Origin: Brachionus plicatilis
Taxonomy: Eukaryota; Rotifera; Eurotatoria; Ploima; Brachionidae
Direction of reading: 5' to 3'
Length of the DNA stretch: 64,000 bases
Assembly: GCA_010279815.1 (NCBI GenBank)
Contig: QEOQ01000122.1
Coordinates: forward strand, 503,750 to 567,749
Each line of letters opens with the position of its first letter. The first letter of the stretch is position 1. Under the pieces are notes generated by a model. The model did not search any database. It was not told the DNA's origin and saw only the letters and a program-made list of their open reading frames with translations. This document shows, piece after piece, positions 47,083 through 58,200 of this stretch. Made by a program: the position numbers and the translations under genes.

Positions 47083-48210
47083 CCGTATTTCCTCACTTAA
47101 TGCCCTATGGGCAATTAAATGAAACACCTTTTAATTTCCCAGGGAAATTATGCGAAATTTTTGATTTTTTGAAAATATAATTACCCTGGGATATTATATG
47201 AAACATGGTAAATTTATAATGCGATTTTTAAAAGAATTATTATCAAAATCTCTTTTCAACCATTTTGAGACATTTATTTTCTTAGTGACTGTTATTTTTT
47301 TAAACATATTAATTTCTCTGGTTCTTATAAAAAAATCTTGATCTTTTTTAAACATCTTTTTGAACTTGAACTCAAAATTAAAATACAGCATAAAAGCATG
47401 ATGTTTGAAATACATATCATAAGATTTAAACTATTGATCAAAATGGCACAAACTAAATACGCTAGATATAGCTTGGCTTATAAAATGAAAGTAATTAAAT
47501 ATGCCGAAACGCATTCAAAGAACAAAGCTCACAAAGAGTTTAAAGTAAGCCATAAGCAAATAAGACTGTGGGTGACGAACAAAGACAAAATCTACGCCTC
47601 GCCTAATAGAGTCTCGAGAGCAAGAGTTCAAAAACATAACACTGCTTTGTATCCAAGTTTGGAAAATGATTTGAAATCATGGGTGATTGAACAAAGATTA
47701 CTAGGTTATGTTGTTGATGGTAAAACAATTAAACAACAGGCTTTAGATTTTGCAAAGCGAGATTCACTAAACTTCAAAGCATCAAATGGATGGTTTTCTA
47801 GATTTTTAAAACGATCAAACTTTGTGCTAAGGCGAATTACAACTAGTGGAAGGGAACTTTTTCAACAATAATGATTACAGTGACGTTAATTTGGATACTG
47901 ATTCAAATGAAGAAACTGATTTTGATGACTATTAATATCTTTCATTTGTATATTTATTGTATTTTTTTTGTGGTTTAAATCCATTTTCTTAGATACAATT
48001 TAACAGATAGTTTATTCAAAAAAAAAATTCATGTTAATAAAATACTTAATGTAAATATAATAATTGTTTCATATAATATCCTTACCATGTTTCAGATAGT
48101 TTCCCAGAGAAATTAGAAATTAAAAAAATATTGAGTTTCATAAAATACCCCATAGGATATTAACACGTGTTTTCTTTAGTTTCCAGGGGACATTAAGTGA
48201 GGAAATACGG
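47083..48210. mobile_element. pogo-like deletion derivative
   Basis: 20 bp perfect inverted ends ccgtatttcctcacttaatg, flanked by TA on each side (47081-47082, 48211-48212), the target of pogo/Tc1-mariner elements. Next to each end are three to four copies of a roughly 24 bp motif of form CCYWGGGAAATTAnnnGAAAC, in mirrored orientation (47103-47208 and 48063-48188), likely transposase-binding sites. A truncated transposase gene is inside. Confidence 0.85.
47443..47871 (+). CDS. Truncated pogo-type transposase: DNA-binding domains only
   Basis: 142 residues from ATG 47443. Residues about 5-50 form a CENPB/Brk-type helix-turn-helix (KYARYSLAYKMKVIKYAE, VSHKQIRLWV); about 70-140 form a Tc5/CENP-B second helix-turn-helix (LKSWVIEQRLLGYVVDG, KASNGWFSRFLKRSNF). 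The DDE catalytic domain is entirely missing. In the +1 frame, right at the stop, an acidic tail typical of these transposases remains (NLDTDSNEETDFDDY, ending 47935), so an internal deletion joined the two ends out of frame. The remaining protein could still bind the element's ends and act as a repressor; that is inference. Confidence 0.75.
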   Translation: MAQTKYARYSLAYKMKVIKYAETHSKNKAHKEFKVSHKQIRLWVTNKDKIYASPNRVSRARVQKHNTALYPSLENDLKSWVIEQRLLGYVVDGKTIKQQALDFAKRDSLNFKASNGWFSRFLKRSNFVLRRITTSGRELFQQ

Positions 48211-48212
48211 TA

Positions 48213-48550
48213 AACTTTTTTTATCACTCTAAATTTCTAGATAAGAAAAAATGAGACTAATATTTTCTTCTTGATTTAAATCGCATAATGGTTAGCATTT
48301 AAATATTTATATTATATTCTTAATGAGCTCAATTTTTGATTGTTCTTTAAAACTCATATTTGTCTCAAGTTAAATTAATTTTTTTGGAGATAACCATATT
48401 CTATTTTTTCAATTTATCATGTACCTTTATTTATTTTAAAATCAACTTTTTTCTAATCTAAAGGAATTGAAACAGAATTAAAGAAAATAAATAAAAAATT
48501 GACAAATTGAAGTCTTTAATCAAATTTAAATGATCCTACTCAAAAGTTGT
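48213..48550. other. AT-rich spacer
   Basis: No gene seen. Confidence 0.45.
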
Positions 48551-48557
48551 CATTTAA

Positions 48558-49175
48558 CACTAGAAGCACCAACGAGTCAAAATGACTCTTTTACGATTTT
48601 TGGCCGCTATAATCAAAGTCAATTTTTGTTATTTGGGCATAATATTTTTTTTTAGCATAATAATAAGAATAACTTTCTAAATTAACTAAATTTAAATTCA
48701 AAAAAATTTGTCTTTGTGCCAAATCAAGTATCTACTACTAGAAGCACCAACGAGTCAAAATGACTCTTTTTTCGGTGTTTGGCCGCTAAAATCTAAGTTT
48801 TTTTTTTTTGAGCATAATTTTTTTTCAGCATTAAAAATAAGAATAACTTTCTAAATTCAAATAAAAAAAATTTGTTCAAATTCGTTTATGGGGTAATTAT
48901 AAAGCGACAAAATTTTGTTCAAAATGTAAAAAAGCAGGGTGTGGATATTTTACAAAAGAAATATAGAGTATTTGTAAAAAGTGTGATTGACCATGGATAT
49001 TTTATAAGGCCTAAGAAAAGACTAAAATTTATTAATTTACCATTTTTATTCAATTAATTTAATAATTTAAATAAATTTGAACATAAAATATATGATTTAT
49101 TCCTTAATTTTCATAACGAGTCAAAATGACTCGTTTTGGTGCTTCTAGTAGTTTGAAATTTTGGTGCTTCTAGTG
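48558..49175. mobile_element. Compound piggyBac-like derivative
   Basis: Flanked by TTAA (48554-48557, 49176-49179) with ends cactagaagcaccaacgag. A second left end starts at about 48738 and a second right end stops at about 49150, so one copy lies within another or two left ends are joined. The inner copy keeps a decayed Cys-rich C-terminal domain (FCSKCKKAGCGY, then a stop). Same family as 38772-39196. Confidence 0.8.
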
Positions 49176-49179
49176 TTAA

Positions 49180-49690
49180 AGAAGGTTTTTGAGTAAGTTT
49201 CACATTATAAATTCTTATTGATGATTTCATTTTCTTCAATAATTATACAACATCATAAATTTTTGAGTTTTTTATTGCAATCTCAACATTTTTGTGATCA
49301 AAATTTAAAACACGTGGCTGAAATGAAGGGCTAGGTATCCATTCCAACCGTCCAAGATTCTGCCTAAATAATTTTTTAAATAAAAAAATCATCAGTTCTC
49401 AGCTGCAGCAATAACAGGAATTTTTTACCATTCCGTTCTAGTCAAATTTGACCAAGTTTCAAAATCTATATTCATTGATTTAATTGATCTCTATTTTTTA
49501 ATTGATTGTCTTTCTTCAGAAAAAATTAAAAATAGCGAAAAATTGATCTTATTTTGAATTTTGCTTAGTTAAATAAAATCTTTTAAAAAATATTGATATA
49601 TAGGGCTATTGAAGTAAACAGCTTATAATTTTGTCTTTAAAACCTTAATCTATTTTTCAATTAAAATTTTAAAAAATTAGATATTATTCT
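49180..49690. other. AT-rich spacer
   Basis: No gene seen. Confidence 0.4.
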
Positions 49691-49786
49691 ATGAATACAT
49701 TTGACAATTCACCTAAACATAGAGGGAGACGATCAAGTAGTGATGACGAGTTTGACTATGTTCAGCCTACTATTCATGAATTTTAA
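49691..49786 (+). CDS. Possible small terminal exon
   Basis: 31 codons reading MNTFDNSPKHRGRRSSSDDE then a short FDYVQPTIHEF end. Composition is protein-like and unlike the neighbouring A/T translation, and a ttttaaaaaattag acceptor precedes it, so it may be the last exon of a longer gene. No partner exon was found. Confidence 0.25.
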   Translation: MNTFDNSPKHRGRRSSSDDEFDYVQPTIHEF

Positions 49787-49789
49787 TTG

Positions 49790-50488
49790 TATCTAACTTT
49801 TCTTCTTCAAATAAAATTTAAAAACAAATATTCTTCTTTTTTTTATTGGGTAAAAATTGACACATTTTGACCGATAGCGTTAGTTTTTCTATAAAGGAAG
49901 GATAACAGTTAAGTTGCGAGTTCATAAAAACTCTCATAAGAAGATAATCATTTTTCTTATACCAGGTTCCATTTTTTTGAATAATGAGAACAAACGTCAA
50001 TATCAATGATTTGGCAATTATTCGAGCAAGGTGACTGTAGATTTAGCATTATACTCAAACCAACTCGTGTTTACTTGATTTCACTTGGATTCGAACTACT
50101 AAGGATTCTTCAGAAAAATTTTTATATAATCTTAAATTTTTTTTTGATCAAATCTTAAATAAAATTAAAATAAGTATTTTGATAAATTTTTAAATATACA
50201 TTCTATTAAAAGCCAATTTTTTTTTTTGGATTTTTAGTATTGTCCATGGTCTTAAATTTGCTTTAAGTCATTTTAAAAAAGAAATTGAAGTTCTATCCTT
50301 ATTTTTAAACCATACAAAAAAAAATTTTTTGGCTATCTTTTAATTCAAAATCCATAATAAAAGAATGTTTTTATTTTAACATTAAATTAATGACATAATT
50401 TTTATATCTACATAACTCTGCACTTATTTATAGTTAAGCATGGTTTGCTCAGGATAAAAATTAATATCTACATTTCTAATTTTGTTCA
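49790..50488. other. AT-rich spacer
   Basis: No gene seen. Confidence 0.4.
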
Positions 50489-50489
50489 T

Positions 50490-52031
50490 CATATTTATAA
50501 ATGACCTGCCGGGAGTGGTATAAAACTTGTTTAAGATGCAGACGACAGTAAGATTATTGCGACTGTGGAAACGGAGGAGAACCTTAGACAGCTATAGAAC
50601 GATATGGATGAGGTAGTAAGATGGTGCACTGATTGGAGCATGAATTTGAACTTAAGCAAATGTAAAATCATGAGTTTTGGTAACCAGGAAACGTCTGTCG
50701 GCTTTGATCGCACCCTCACCATGACTTCAAGAGGAACAACAACTGTGCTAGGTGAAAGTGAAATTGAAAGGGATTTAGGCATCTTTGTAGAGCCTGATAT
50801 GAAATGGAAACACCAAGTTCAAGTGTGTGCAAACAAAGCATCAAGAATGCGGCAATGTGAAATTTTAGTACAAAAATTACAGTACAAAAAGTAAAAACGC
50901 TATAATTTATTTTCTAATTGTGCAAAAATGACTCTATAAAAAGTACAATATTGTACAAATTTTGTGCAACCGAATTCCAGGCTCTGCAAAAACTCTGCAA
51001 TTTTCTGTAAAATGCACACCATTAAAAATATTTGATTAAAAAATGCAATAAATTGCAGAGTTTTTGCAGAGCCTGGAATTCGGTTGCACAAAATTTGTAC
51101 AATATTGTACTTTTTATAGAGCCATTTTTGCACAATTAGAAAATAAATCATAGCGTTTTTACTTTTTGTACTGTAATTTTTGTACTAAAATTTCACATTG
51201 CCAAAGAATGCTTGGACTTTTAATAAACACATTTGAGAGCCGTGAATGTGAATTATGGAAGAGGCTTTATATGTGTTACGTTAGACCACATCTTGAGTTT
51301 GCAGTGCCAATATAGAGTCCACCAAACATATCGAAGGTTACTGTTTTAGAGAAGGTTCAACGTAGAGCAACTAAAATACCAACCGTTAATAGAAACATTG
51401 GTTATGAGACAAGATTAAAAAGGATGGACCTCACTTCGCTAGAAATGCGAAGGAAAAGGGGAAATTTAATCCAATTTTATAAAATAGTAAACCGTCTTGA
51501 GCATGTGAATTTATACTGTAAGCCAGTTTTCAAGTCAAGTTTAGATATAGTGGGCCCAGCGGCAGGGACAAGAGGTCATATAAAAAGAGTGAGACCACAA
51601 AGTTTCACATCCAAGGAAATAAATGATTATCATAAGAGCGTAACCGCAAGAATGCACTTTTATTTCAAATAGAGCTTCTGGCTGGTGGAACATGTTGCCA
51701 AACTGCATTGTTAAAGCGAATACTGTAAATAAATTTAAAGCCAGACTAGATGGTTGGTTGTCAATCAATGGGGAAAGGCTGATCTAGAAGCACCGAGTTA
51801 ATCATTTAGGAAACGTTATTATTACTATTTCATTTATATTTTTTAATATTTTTTTTATATTATTAGTTTTTCTAGGTACAATATTCTATTTGGTTTGTAT
51901 TAGTGTTAAATTATTATATAGAAAGACTAAGACTTAAATTTTGAAATTGTACTGCTATAGCTGGACGTTACTATGTTGCAGCTTGTGGATAAGATCCACG
52001 CAGTTTTACTACTAATACTACTACTACTTTT
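50490..52031 (+). pseudogene. 5'-truncated LINE interrupted by a palindromic MITE
   Basis: Starts in the reverse-transcriptase palm (FINDLPG, then a decayed DADDSKII), continues MNLNLSKCKIMSFG, IERDLGIFVEPDMKWKHQV and ASRM, is cut by the element at 50851-51202, and resumes LGLLINTFESRE, YVRPHLEFAVPI, LEKVQRRATK, RRKRGNLIQFYKIVN. It ends with a (tac)n tail at about 52007-52031, like the LINE at 10063. At least two frameshifts or stops lie outside the insertion. Confidence 0.8.
50851..51202. mobile_element. 352 bp near-perfect palindrome (foldback MITE) inside a LINE
   Basis: Arms of 130 bp starting ggcaatgtgaaattttagta differ at only about two positions; core 92 bp, homologous to that of 46517-46869. 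The 8 bp aagaatgc occurs at 50843-50850 and 51204-51211, one base after the right end (or a 9 bp duplication with one mismatch). Removing the insert and one copy restores the LINE frame ASRM-LGLL. Confidence 0.9.
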
Positions 52032-52315
52032 TGTGCGTATAAATCAATTATTGGTTACCACAAAAATTAAATTAATCTACGCTAATTTTTAAATAAAAAA
52101 CAAAAATATAAATTGTATTAATTAAAAAAATCTCTTTATATAAAGAAATAACACTTATTTGATTTTGAAGTCTCTTATTTCAAATTTGTTGATCCCTTTA
52201 CGAATGTCAAAATTATAAAAAATTAATTTACATAAATGGATAGAGTAAGATGAAATGACATAATGATAATTTTGCTTTATCATAAATTTTAAAATTTCAA
52301 TTGCAAATATTTAAA

Positions 52316-53444
52316 GGCACTAAATTTCTACTTCACCAAATAATTATTAAATACTTCACCAAAATAAACCACCAAAAAAATAATAAAAAGTGAACCAAAT
52401 AAATATATTTTTCACCAAAACAATTTTATTTCACCAAAAAAAATATTATTTTTTCACCAAATTTATTAATTATTTTAAAAGAAAAAAATATTTATTTCAA
52501 CCAAAATAATAGTTTTTATCACCAATAATAATACAAATCAGACCAAAAATAATTACTGAACTTTCAAGGCTTGTTTTGCCTTTGCAGGTCTTCCAGGTTT
52601 TCTTTTTTCGTCGATAGGAATAGGGTTCCTAAACCCTTGATAAGAATGAGCTTTTTTTTGTAAAAACATTAAGAATAATTCTGAAATATTCAATGATTAT
52701 TGTAGTTAATTTCGATAAAAAGATTAGTATAACTGAAAACAAAATGAATAAATATAGAGAAAAAAAATTAAATAGAAATTTCAGAATTAAAAAAGAAATT
52801 TTTTTTTGAAGTTTTGGCTTTATTTAAAAAAAAATTCAAATCTTAAAAACTCTTATATATTTTGAATATTATATTTTGAGCTATTATTTATTAACCACGA
52901 CGTAGCAAAATTATTTAAGTAATTTAAGTTATAAAATTAAGGATGAAACTTTAAAAAACTGGAACATGGTACAGCACCCTATGCTCCCACTTTATATAAT
53001 TAAAACAATTTTTTAATTAAGAAAAAAATTTAATTTGATAATTAATTTGATTGACATGAAGACTAAAGATTTTTTTTGGTACAGAAAGTTCAAAATTCAA
53101 CATATTATTGCCATCATATCGATTGAGTTCTAATTGATTTTTTTAAGGATTTGCGGTAAAATAACATTATGAAAAATACAATTTATAATATTTTTGGGGA
53201 ATAAAAAATTTATTTGGTGAAGTATAAATTAATTTGGTTAAAATAAAATTAATATGGTTTAGAAACCTATTTTGTATTGGTGGTTTGATTTGCACAGGTA
53301 ATTGTGATTTTTTGGTGTCAATTAAGAATAAATTTGCGGCAAAATACACGAATTAGGTGTTCAATTTTGGTAATCGAGTTTCGCCTTAGATAATATTTTT
53401 TTGGTGATATTCTTTATTTTTTTGGTGAACGATAATTGTATGCC
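52316..53444. mobile_element. MULE deletion derivative with CACCAAA arrays
   Basis: Ends ggca...tgcc, flanked by an exact 9 bp duplication atatttaaa (52307-52315 and 53445-53453), the MULE hallmark. The left 240 bp hold about ten degenerate caccaaa motifs, the right 230 bp about nine tttggtg motifs. 52553-52660 on the minus strand keeps a transposase C-terminal tail. Confidence 0.85.
52553..52660 (-). pseudogene. MULE transposase C-terminal tail remnant
   Basis: Reads GFRNPIPIDEKRKPGRP followed by AKAKQALKVQ and a stop. A basic KPGRP-AKAKQAL tail is typical of MULE transposases and echoes the RGRRKKAL tail at 40918-41277. Only about 35 codons are left. Confidence 0.6.
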
Positions 53445-53453
53445 ATATTTAAA

Positions 53454-54034
53454 AACAAACTTTTAAAGACAGATTCAACTTAGAAATAAAAGTAAAAGAA
53501 ACAAGCGGTACCGTTTGTATATTCGACAATCAGCATTCGAATCATTCAGAAGTAGAAGATCTTTCAACTGTGGTTAAAAGGATAACTTTTTTTTTTTATT
53601 ATTTGTATTTAATCTATGGTGGAATATGTATTTTTTTGTTTGTGTTTTTTTATAACACAAACAAAAAAGTTTTTTTTGTATCTTATATAAAATCTTTTTT
53701 TATGATCAATCGCTTCTATTTTTTTAATCGCTATTTTTAAATGAATCAAAAATAGAATAATAATATAGGCCACGGCAGAATATTTACTGAGTGAGGTTAA
53801 GTGAGAATAGCTACAGCATGGTATCTGTTTTAAAAGACGAAGAAAAAAATATTTTTTTATATTTGTCCAATCCAAATATATAATAGATTATTATATAGTA
53901 GAATTATTCTGTTATTCACAATTTTATTTGATTAATTTGATTTTTTTTATTTAGAAAAGATGTAATATTTAAAAGTTTTATTCGAAAATCCACCGGTAAA
54001 AATATACAAAAAGAAATTTAAAAAAAAGTAATAA
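53454..54034. other. AT-rich spacer
   Basis: No gene seen; holds the 3' end of the zinc-finger gene. Confidence 0.45.
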
Positions 54035-54843
54035 TTAATTTGTTTCATTTAAATTTTCATCATTGACATGCTGATTAGAAATATGAGACTTTAAGTTACA
54101 TAGTAGCGAGAATTTTTTGTCGCACAAAGAACAAGAAAATGGTTTTTCTCCTTTAAACAAAAAGTTTTAAAATTTTAAAAAAGAACCAAAAAATTTTTCT
54201 TACCTGAATGAATGAGCATATGATTTTTGAGATTAGCCATTTTGGTGAAACCTTTGTGACAAAGGTCACATTTAAAAGGCCAAGTTCCATTATGTGTGTG
54301 CACATGCGAGCGTAGGTCACCAGGAGTCGAAAACGACTTGGGACACTGTGTACACTTGTGAGGCTTGTTGGTCGTATGTGTCAATTTGTGATAGTATAAA
54401 TTGGAACTGGCAGTAAACCTTTTTCCACAAACAGTGCATTGATGCGGCTTTTCACCCGAGTGTATGCGCACATGGGTGTTGAGTGAAGATGAGGTGGAAA
54501 AGGCCTTACCGCAAGTTTCACACACATGCGGTTTTTCTCCCGTGTGCACTCTAATATGTCTTTGGAGAAGAGATGGCCGATCAAAGCTCTTTGAACATGT
54601 TTCGCAAACCCATTCTTTCTTTGTCCTTTTAACTCTAGGGGTTTCGGTCCTTTCGTCCTCGGAACAGGTCGACGCGGTAGAGTATCCGGACGAGTTGATG
54701 CCGTCCGGACTGTAGCGCATCGCCAGACTAGCTAGAAAAAAGTTAACAATGCTGCTATTTACCTGCATGCTCTGTGTTGACTCTTGGTCTTGTTTTCTCT
54801 TGGCAAACGAAGGTGACAGGATATTTTCAATCATAAAAGACAT
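54035..54843 (-). CDS. Six-finger C2H2 transcription factor with EH1-like motif
   Basis: Exons 54843-54204 and 54150-54035, joined over a 53 bp intron (gtaaga...tttaaag), encode 251 residues. I start at ATG 54843; a tttcag acceptor at 54871 suggests an upstream untranslated exon. Residues 2-12 (SFMIENILSPS) match the EH1 motif that recruits Groucho/TLE corepressors. A Ser/Thr-rich and then basic stretch follows, then six C2H2 fingers from Cys80 on, with canonical HTGEKP-type linkers after fingers 1, 2 and 5 and less regular ones (HTTNKPH, HNGTWPF) after 3 and 4. The sixth finger, in exon 2, is CSLCDKKFSLLCNLKSHISN followed by His. Likely a nuclear sequence-specific repressor. EH1 plus six fingers recalls FEZ-like proteins, but the fingers do not match clearly enough to name it. 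Confidence 0.85.
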
Positions 54844-54870
54844 CTTATTGTGATTCAATTGAGGAGTGTT

Positions 54871-57479
54871 CTGAAATAATAAAAAAAATCTATCGGTTTT
54901 ATAGACTAAATTGGAGGCGAATTATAGTCCAATTGAATTTTACTTCCTGTCAAAATTGAGTTGTAGAATTCTAACACCTAATTTAGACTCAATATTTGAA
55001 TCACTTCCTTTTCAAAAGGTATTAAATTTTTAAAATAACTTTTTTATTTCCTAGTACAAACAATAACAAGATAGATAGGATAAGTATTATGTTATTAGAA
55101 ACACGTTTATATTTCAAATCTTTAAAAAGATTTTTTTAAGAAGATAATGTCTGATTCTAATCACATAATCAATCAAAGCGAGATAAGTCTAACACTCAAC
55201 AAAAAGGTTCTAATAAAATTAGCCGCAATAATTCGGCAATATTTGAGTTACAATACTTGAAAATTTTATTAGATTCAAGTGCTTAATTGTCTTGGCTAGA
55301 AGCTCAGCGTGCCATTTACCTGAATTGATCTCTTAAATACAATTGATTTGACTTGATTGTTAATATCTCTTGATATATCAATACTTTGATGAAACGCTAA
55401 TTTTCTCCTTAAAATGACAATTGCTTCCTAGATAGTACCTGATTTCTAAAAAAATTCACAAAGCTCGTATTACTGATTTTAAATCTGCTAATTAGAATTT
55501 TTACCCACAAATCGTATTAATTTTTAAGCCTTCCTTCTAATTTACTTCATTTTATCACATAAGTTGACATCACTCTATGACAGGTTGCAATGATTCGAAA
55601 ATATTTGCTTCAGTAAAATAAAGTTAAAAAAACATGATTAAAAATTCAAATATATTAATATTTCAATTTGATTTAAAATTATGTAAAACAAAAAGTTTCA
55701 AAATTTTTTTTTTTTTTTTAAATTTTTTAAAAATCAAAAGCCCAAAATATTTAACTTTAAGAAAGGATTAATTTCTGTTCCAATCTATTCAGGTATTTCC
55801 CAAATTTTATTTAAAAAATTGATAAAATAGTACAGTATCTGACTGTAACTTTGATTTTTGAAACAATTTTTCATTAAGATAACTGCACGAGGATAATCTG
55901 AAAAATAAAATAAATTTTTGACTCTTTATCTAATTTTAAAAAATTTAAATTAAAATAGTTCGAATTCTACTTCAGTCACTTGATTATGTTAACGCTATTT
56001 AAATTGGACAATAATAACAAAAAGTAAAATTTAAATTTTGTAAATCACTAAATTTTTTTAAGAAAATTAATTTTTCGAAAAAAGAAGGTTCAAAAGAAGG
56101 AAATTCCGATTAGAAAAACCCTCTAATTTTTATTTTTAACAAAAGTAAAAAAAATTGTAAAACGCCAATTAGGTTTCAAAAAAAAATAAAAAAAGCATAC
56201 AAAAATTAAATTAAAATAATTACAATGTTTTTTATTTTTTTTATTTTCACTCAATCAAAAAGGCTCATTAAATTTCTAAAACTTTTTCGGACATTGAAGA
56301 TTGAAGCATTGAAGCTTTATAAATTTGTTTACCTTGAGTAAATTACTCACTTAGAAAGTATTTTATTGTTTATTTAATTGTAATATTTGTTTGCACTCTT
56401 ACGAATTTATGTATAATTTATACAAACAATTCGAAAATAAAATTATTGAAGTTATTTGATGATTGTTCGAACATATCAACTCGGCTTTTATGTGATAAGA
56501 ATTTTGTACAAAAATAAATAAGACTCGAACAATTAAAATTTTTAAATATATAATTTTTAGAGAATATTTTTAATCATCGATTTATTTTTGCTGAGCATAA
56601 AATGTCAAATGAAAGACTGAAATTTTTTCAAACTTGTTTTTCTAAATATTCTTCTTTGTAAAAATATTCTTTTTTGGTTTTCTCCATTAGATTTTTATTT
56701 ATTTAATTTTTGTGAAACATTGTCCTTCTAAAATTTTAAATTTTGAAAACAAACAACTTAAAAAAACTTACCATATTCTGAATTTTAATTTTAATCCTTA
56801 TTTTACATTTTATTGTAAATAGTAAAATTTCTTTTCTTCTTAATTTTTTTGATAATTTTCTATCGCTTAATCAGACGTAAAAAAGGCAATAAAAAAACTT
56901 TCTTTTTATTAGTTTTTGAATTCCTCTCCAATAAACGTTAAGTAAAAAAAGAAGGAGCTAGACCATCTTTTATTTTTCTTATAAATATTTCATTTTTTTG
57001 AAATTCTGAATTAATATTTTTATTTTTTGTTACTTTAAATATTAGTTTAGATAAAAATAAGTCAATTTTTTTTTTAAAAAATAACCTAACAATAGTCAAA
57101 TACAGAATAAGTTTTAAACAATACATTCAATATTATGAATCTTTATTTTTCATTTCAATTTTTTAATTTAAAATTTTTTGATTGTGTGATCAAGAGAAAG
57201 TGTTATTTCGGTAAATTTTTCGAATTTTTACTAGTAAATTTAATTGCTCAATAAATTTAAAAAATTCAAAAGGGAAAAATAAATTCACTAATTCGAAGAT
57301 TATTTAAAAATTTTCCATTATTATTAATGATTATGATCACTCAAATTTTATTTTAAACTTTTATGCGCCAAAATTCATATAACTGAAAAGAGGAAATAGA
57401 TGCAAACCATCAGGTTCTCCCAAAAAATAAATTATAACTTTAAAAAAGAATTATTATTTTTTTTGTTGAAATAGTAGTT
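54871..57479. other. Long spacer or 5' intron of the zinc-finger gene
   Basis: No coding sequence recognised. Because the zinc-finger coding exon starts just after a splice acceptor, part of this may be its first intron with a noncoding first exon further right. Confidence 0.4.
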
Positions 57480-57540
57480 TAAAGAGAATCCATCCGGGCA
57501 GTTTGGCATGGAAGCCTACTTTCCTTTCAGTCCCCTGTTA
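57480..57540 (-). repeat. LINE 3' end fragment, minus strand
   Basis: Reverse complement begins taacaggggactgaaaggaa and runs through a ccaaactgcccgg motif; similar to 12518-12625. Confidence 0.4.
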
Positions 57541-57770
57541 AACAATTTTAATAAAATTCAAAAATATTAAAAAAAATTTGAATTTTTAAAAAGAATTTCT
57601 TTTTTTCCCCATAAGCAAACAAGAAACTTGGAATGCTTTAGCCAATTTTTGTCAGAAGAGAAAAAAACTTATGGGAAAAATTAAACATGTCTAAGGTAAG
57701 ATCACACTAAGAGTTTTCAGAGCAGATCTGGAATTCAAGTAAAAAAGGATTGAGAATGCATTAAAGTAAG

Positions 57771-57903
57771 TACATGAGCGTGCTAAAAAAATCCTAGTTG
57801 TTGACTTTAACAGGTATGAGATGAGATTGGCAAAAATCGGACTAACAAAACCAAGTGATAGAAGAGTGAGAGGAGATTTGATTGAAATGTTCAATTTCTA
57901 GTA
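57771..57903 (+). pseudogene. LINE reverse-transcriptase C-terminal fragment
   Basis: Open stretch VHERAKKILVVDFNRYEMRL then AKIGLTKPSDRRVRGDLIEM, the conserved post-thumb region seen also at 10063. About 44 codons; decayed on both sides (57700-57960). A small inverted repeat (ccccataag/cttatggg) lies just left at 57600-57680. Confidence 0.6.
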
Positions 57904-58094
57904 AACGGATAAGAGGAGTTTAAACTTATCAGATATCCATTTTTAGATCAAGTGAATTAGGTCTTGCTGGGAAATTAAGAAGCGATTGCATGAGAATTTA
58001 AAGGTAAGCTTTTCTGTCGAGTTAAGAAATTATTTAACAGCAATGTCACTGATTGGTATGCTTTTTTAAAAAATAGAATGGTTCTATTCTAGAA

Positions 58095-58200
58095 TATTTA
58101 TTTATTTATTTATTTATTATGCTCTTAGGCTGAGGCCGTCATTCGACCACTTGCTCAACGCCCAGTCAAATTAGGTGGCGTTTTATTTTTAAAATTCTCC
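58095..58200 (-). repeat. LINE 3' end with (AAAT)n tail, minus strand
   Basis: (ttta)n at 58098-58118 followed by an unusually GC-rich stretch (gctgaggccgtcattcgacc). Read in reverse, a LINE 3' end with its tail. Confidence 0.45.

Noticed and set aside
55680..55740. Poly-T/A hairpin near 55.7 kb as an RNA gene
   Set aside because: Simple homopolymer pairing with no internal promoter boxes or conserved structure.
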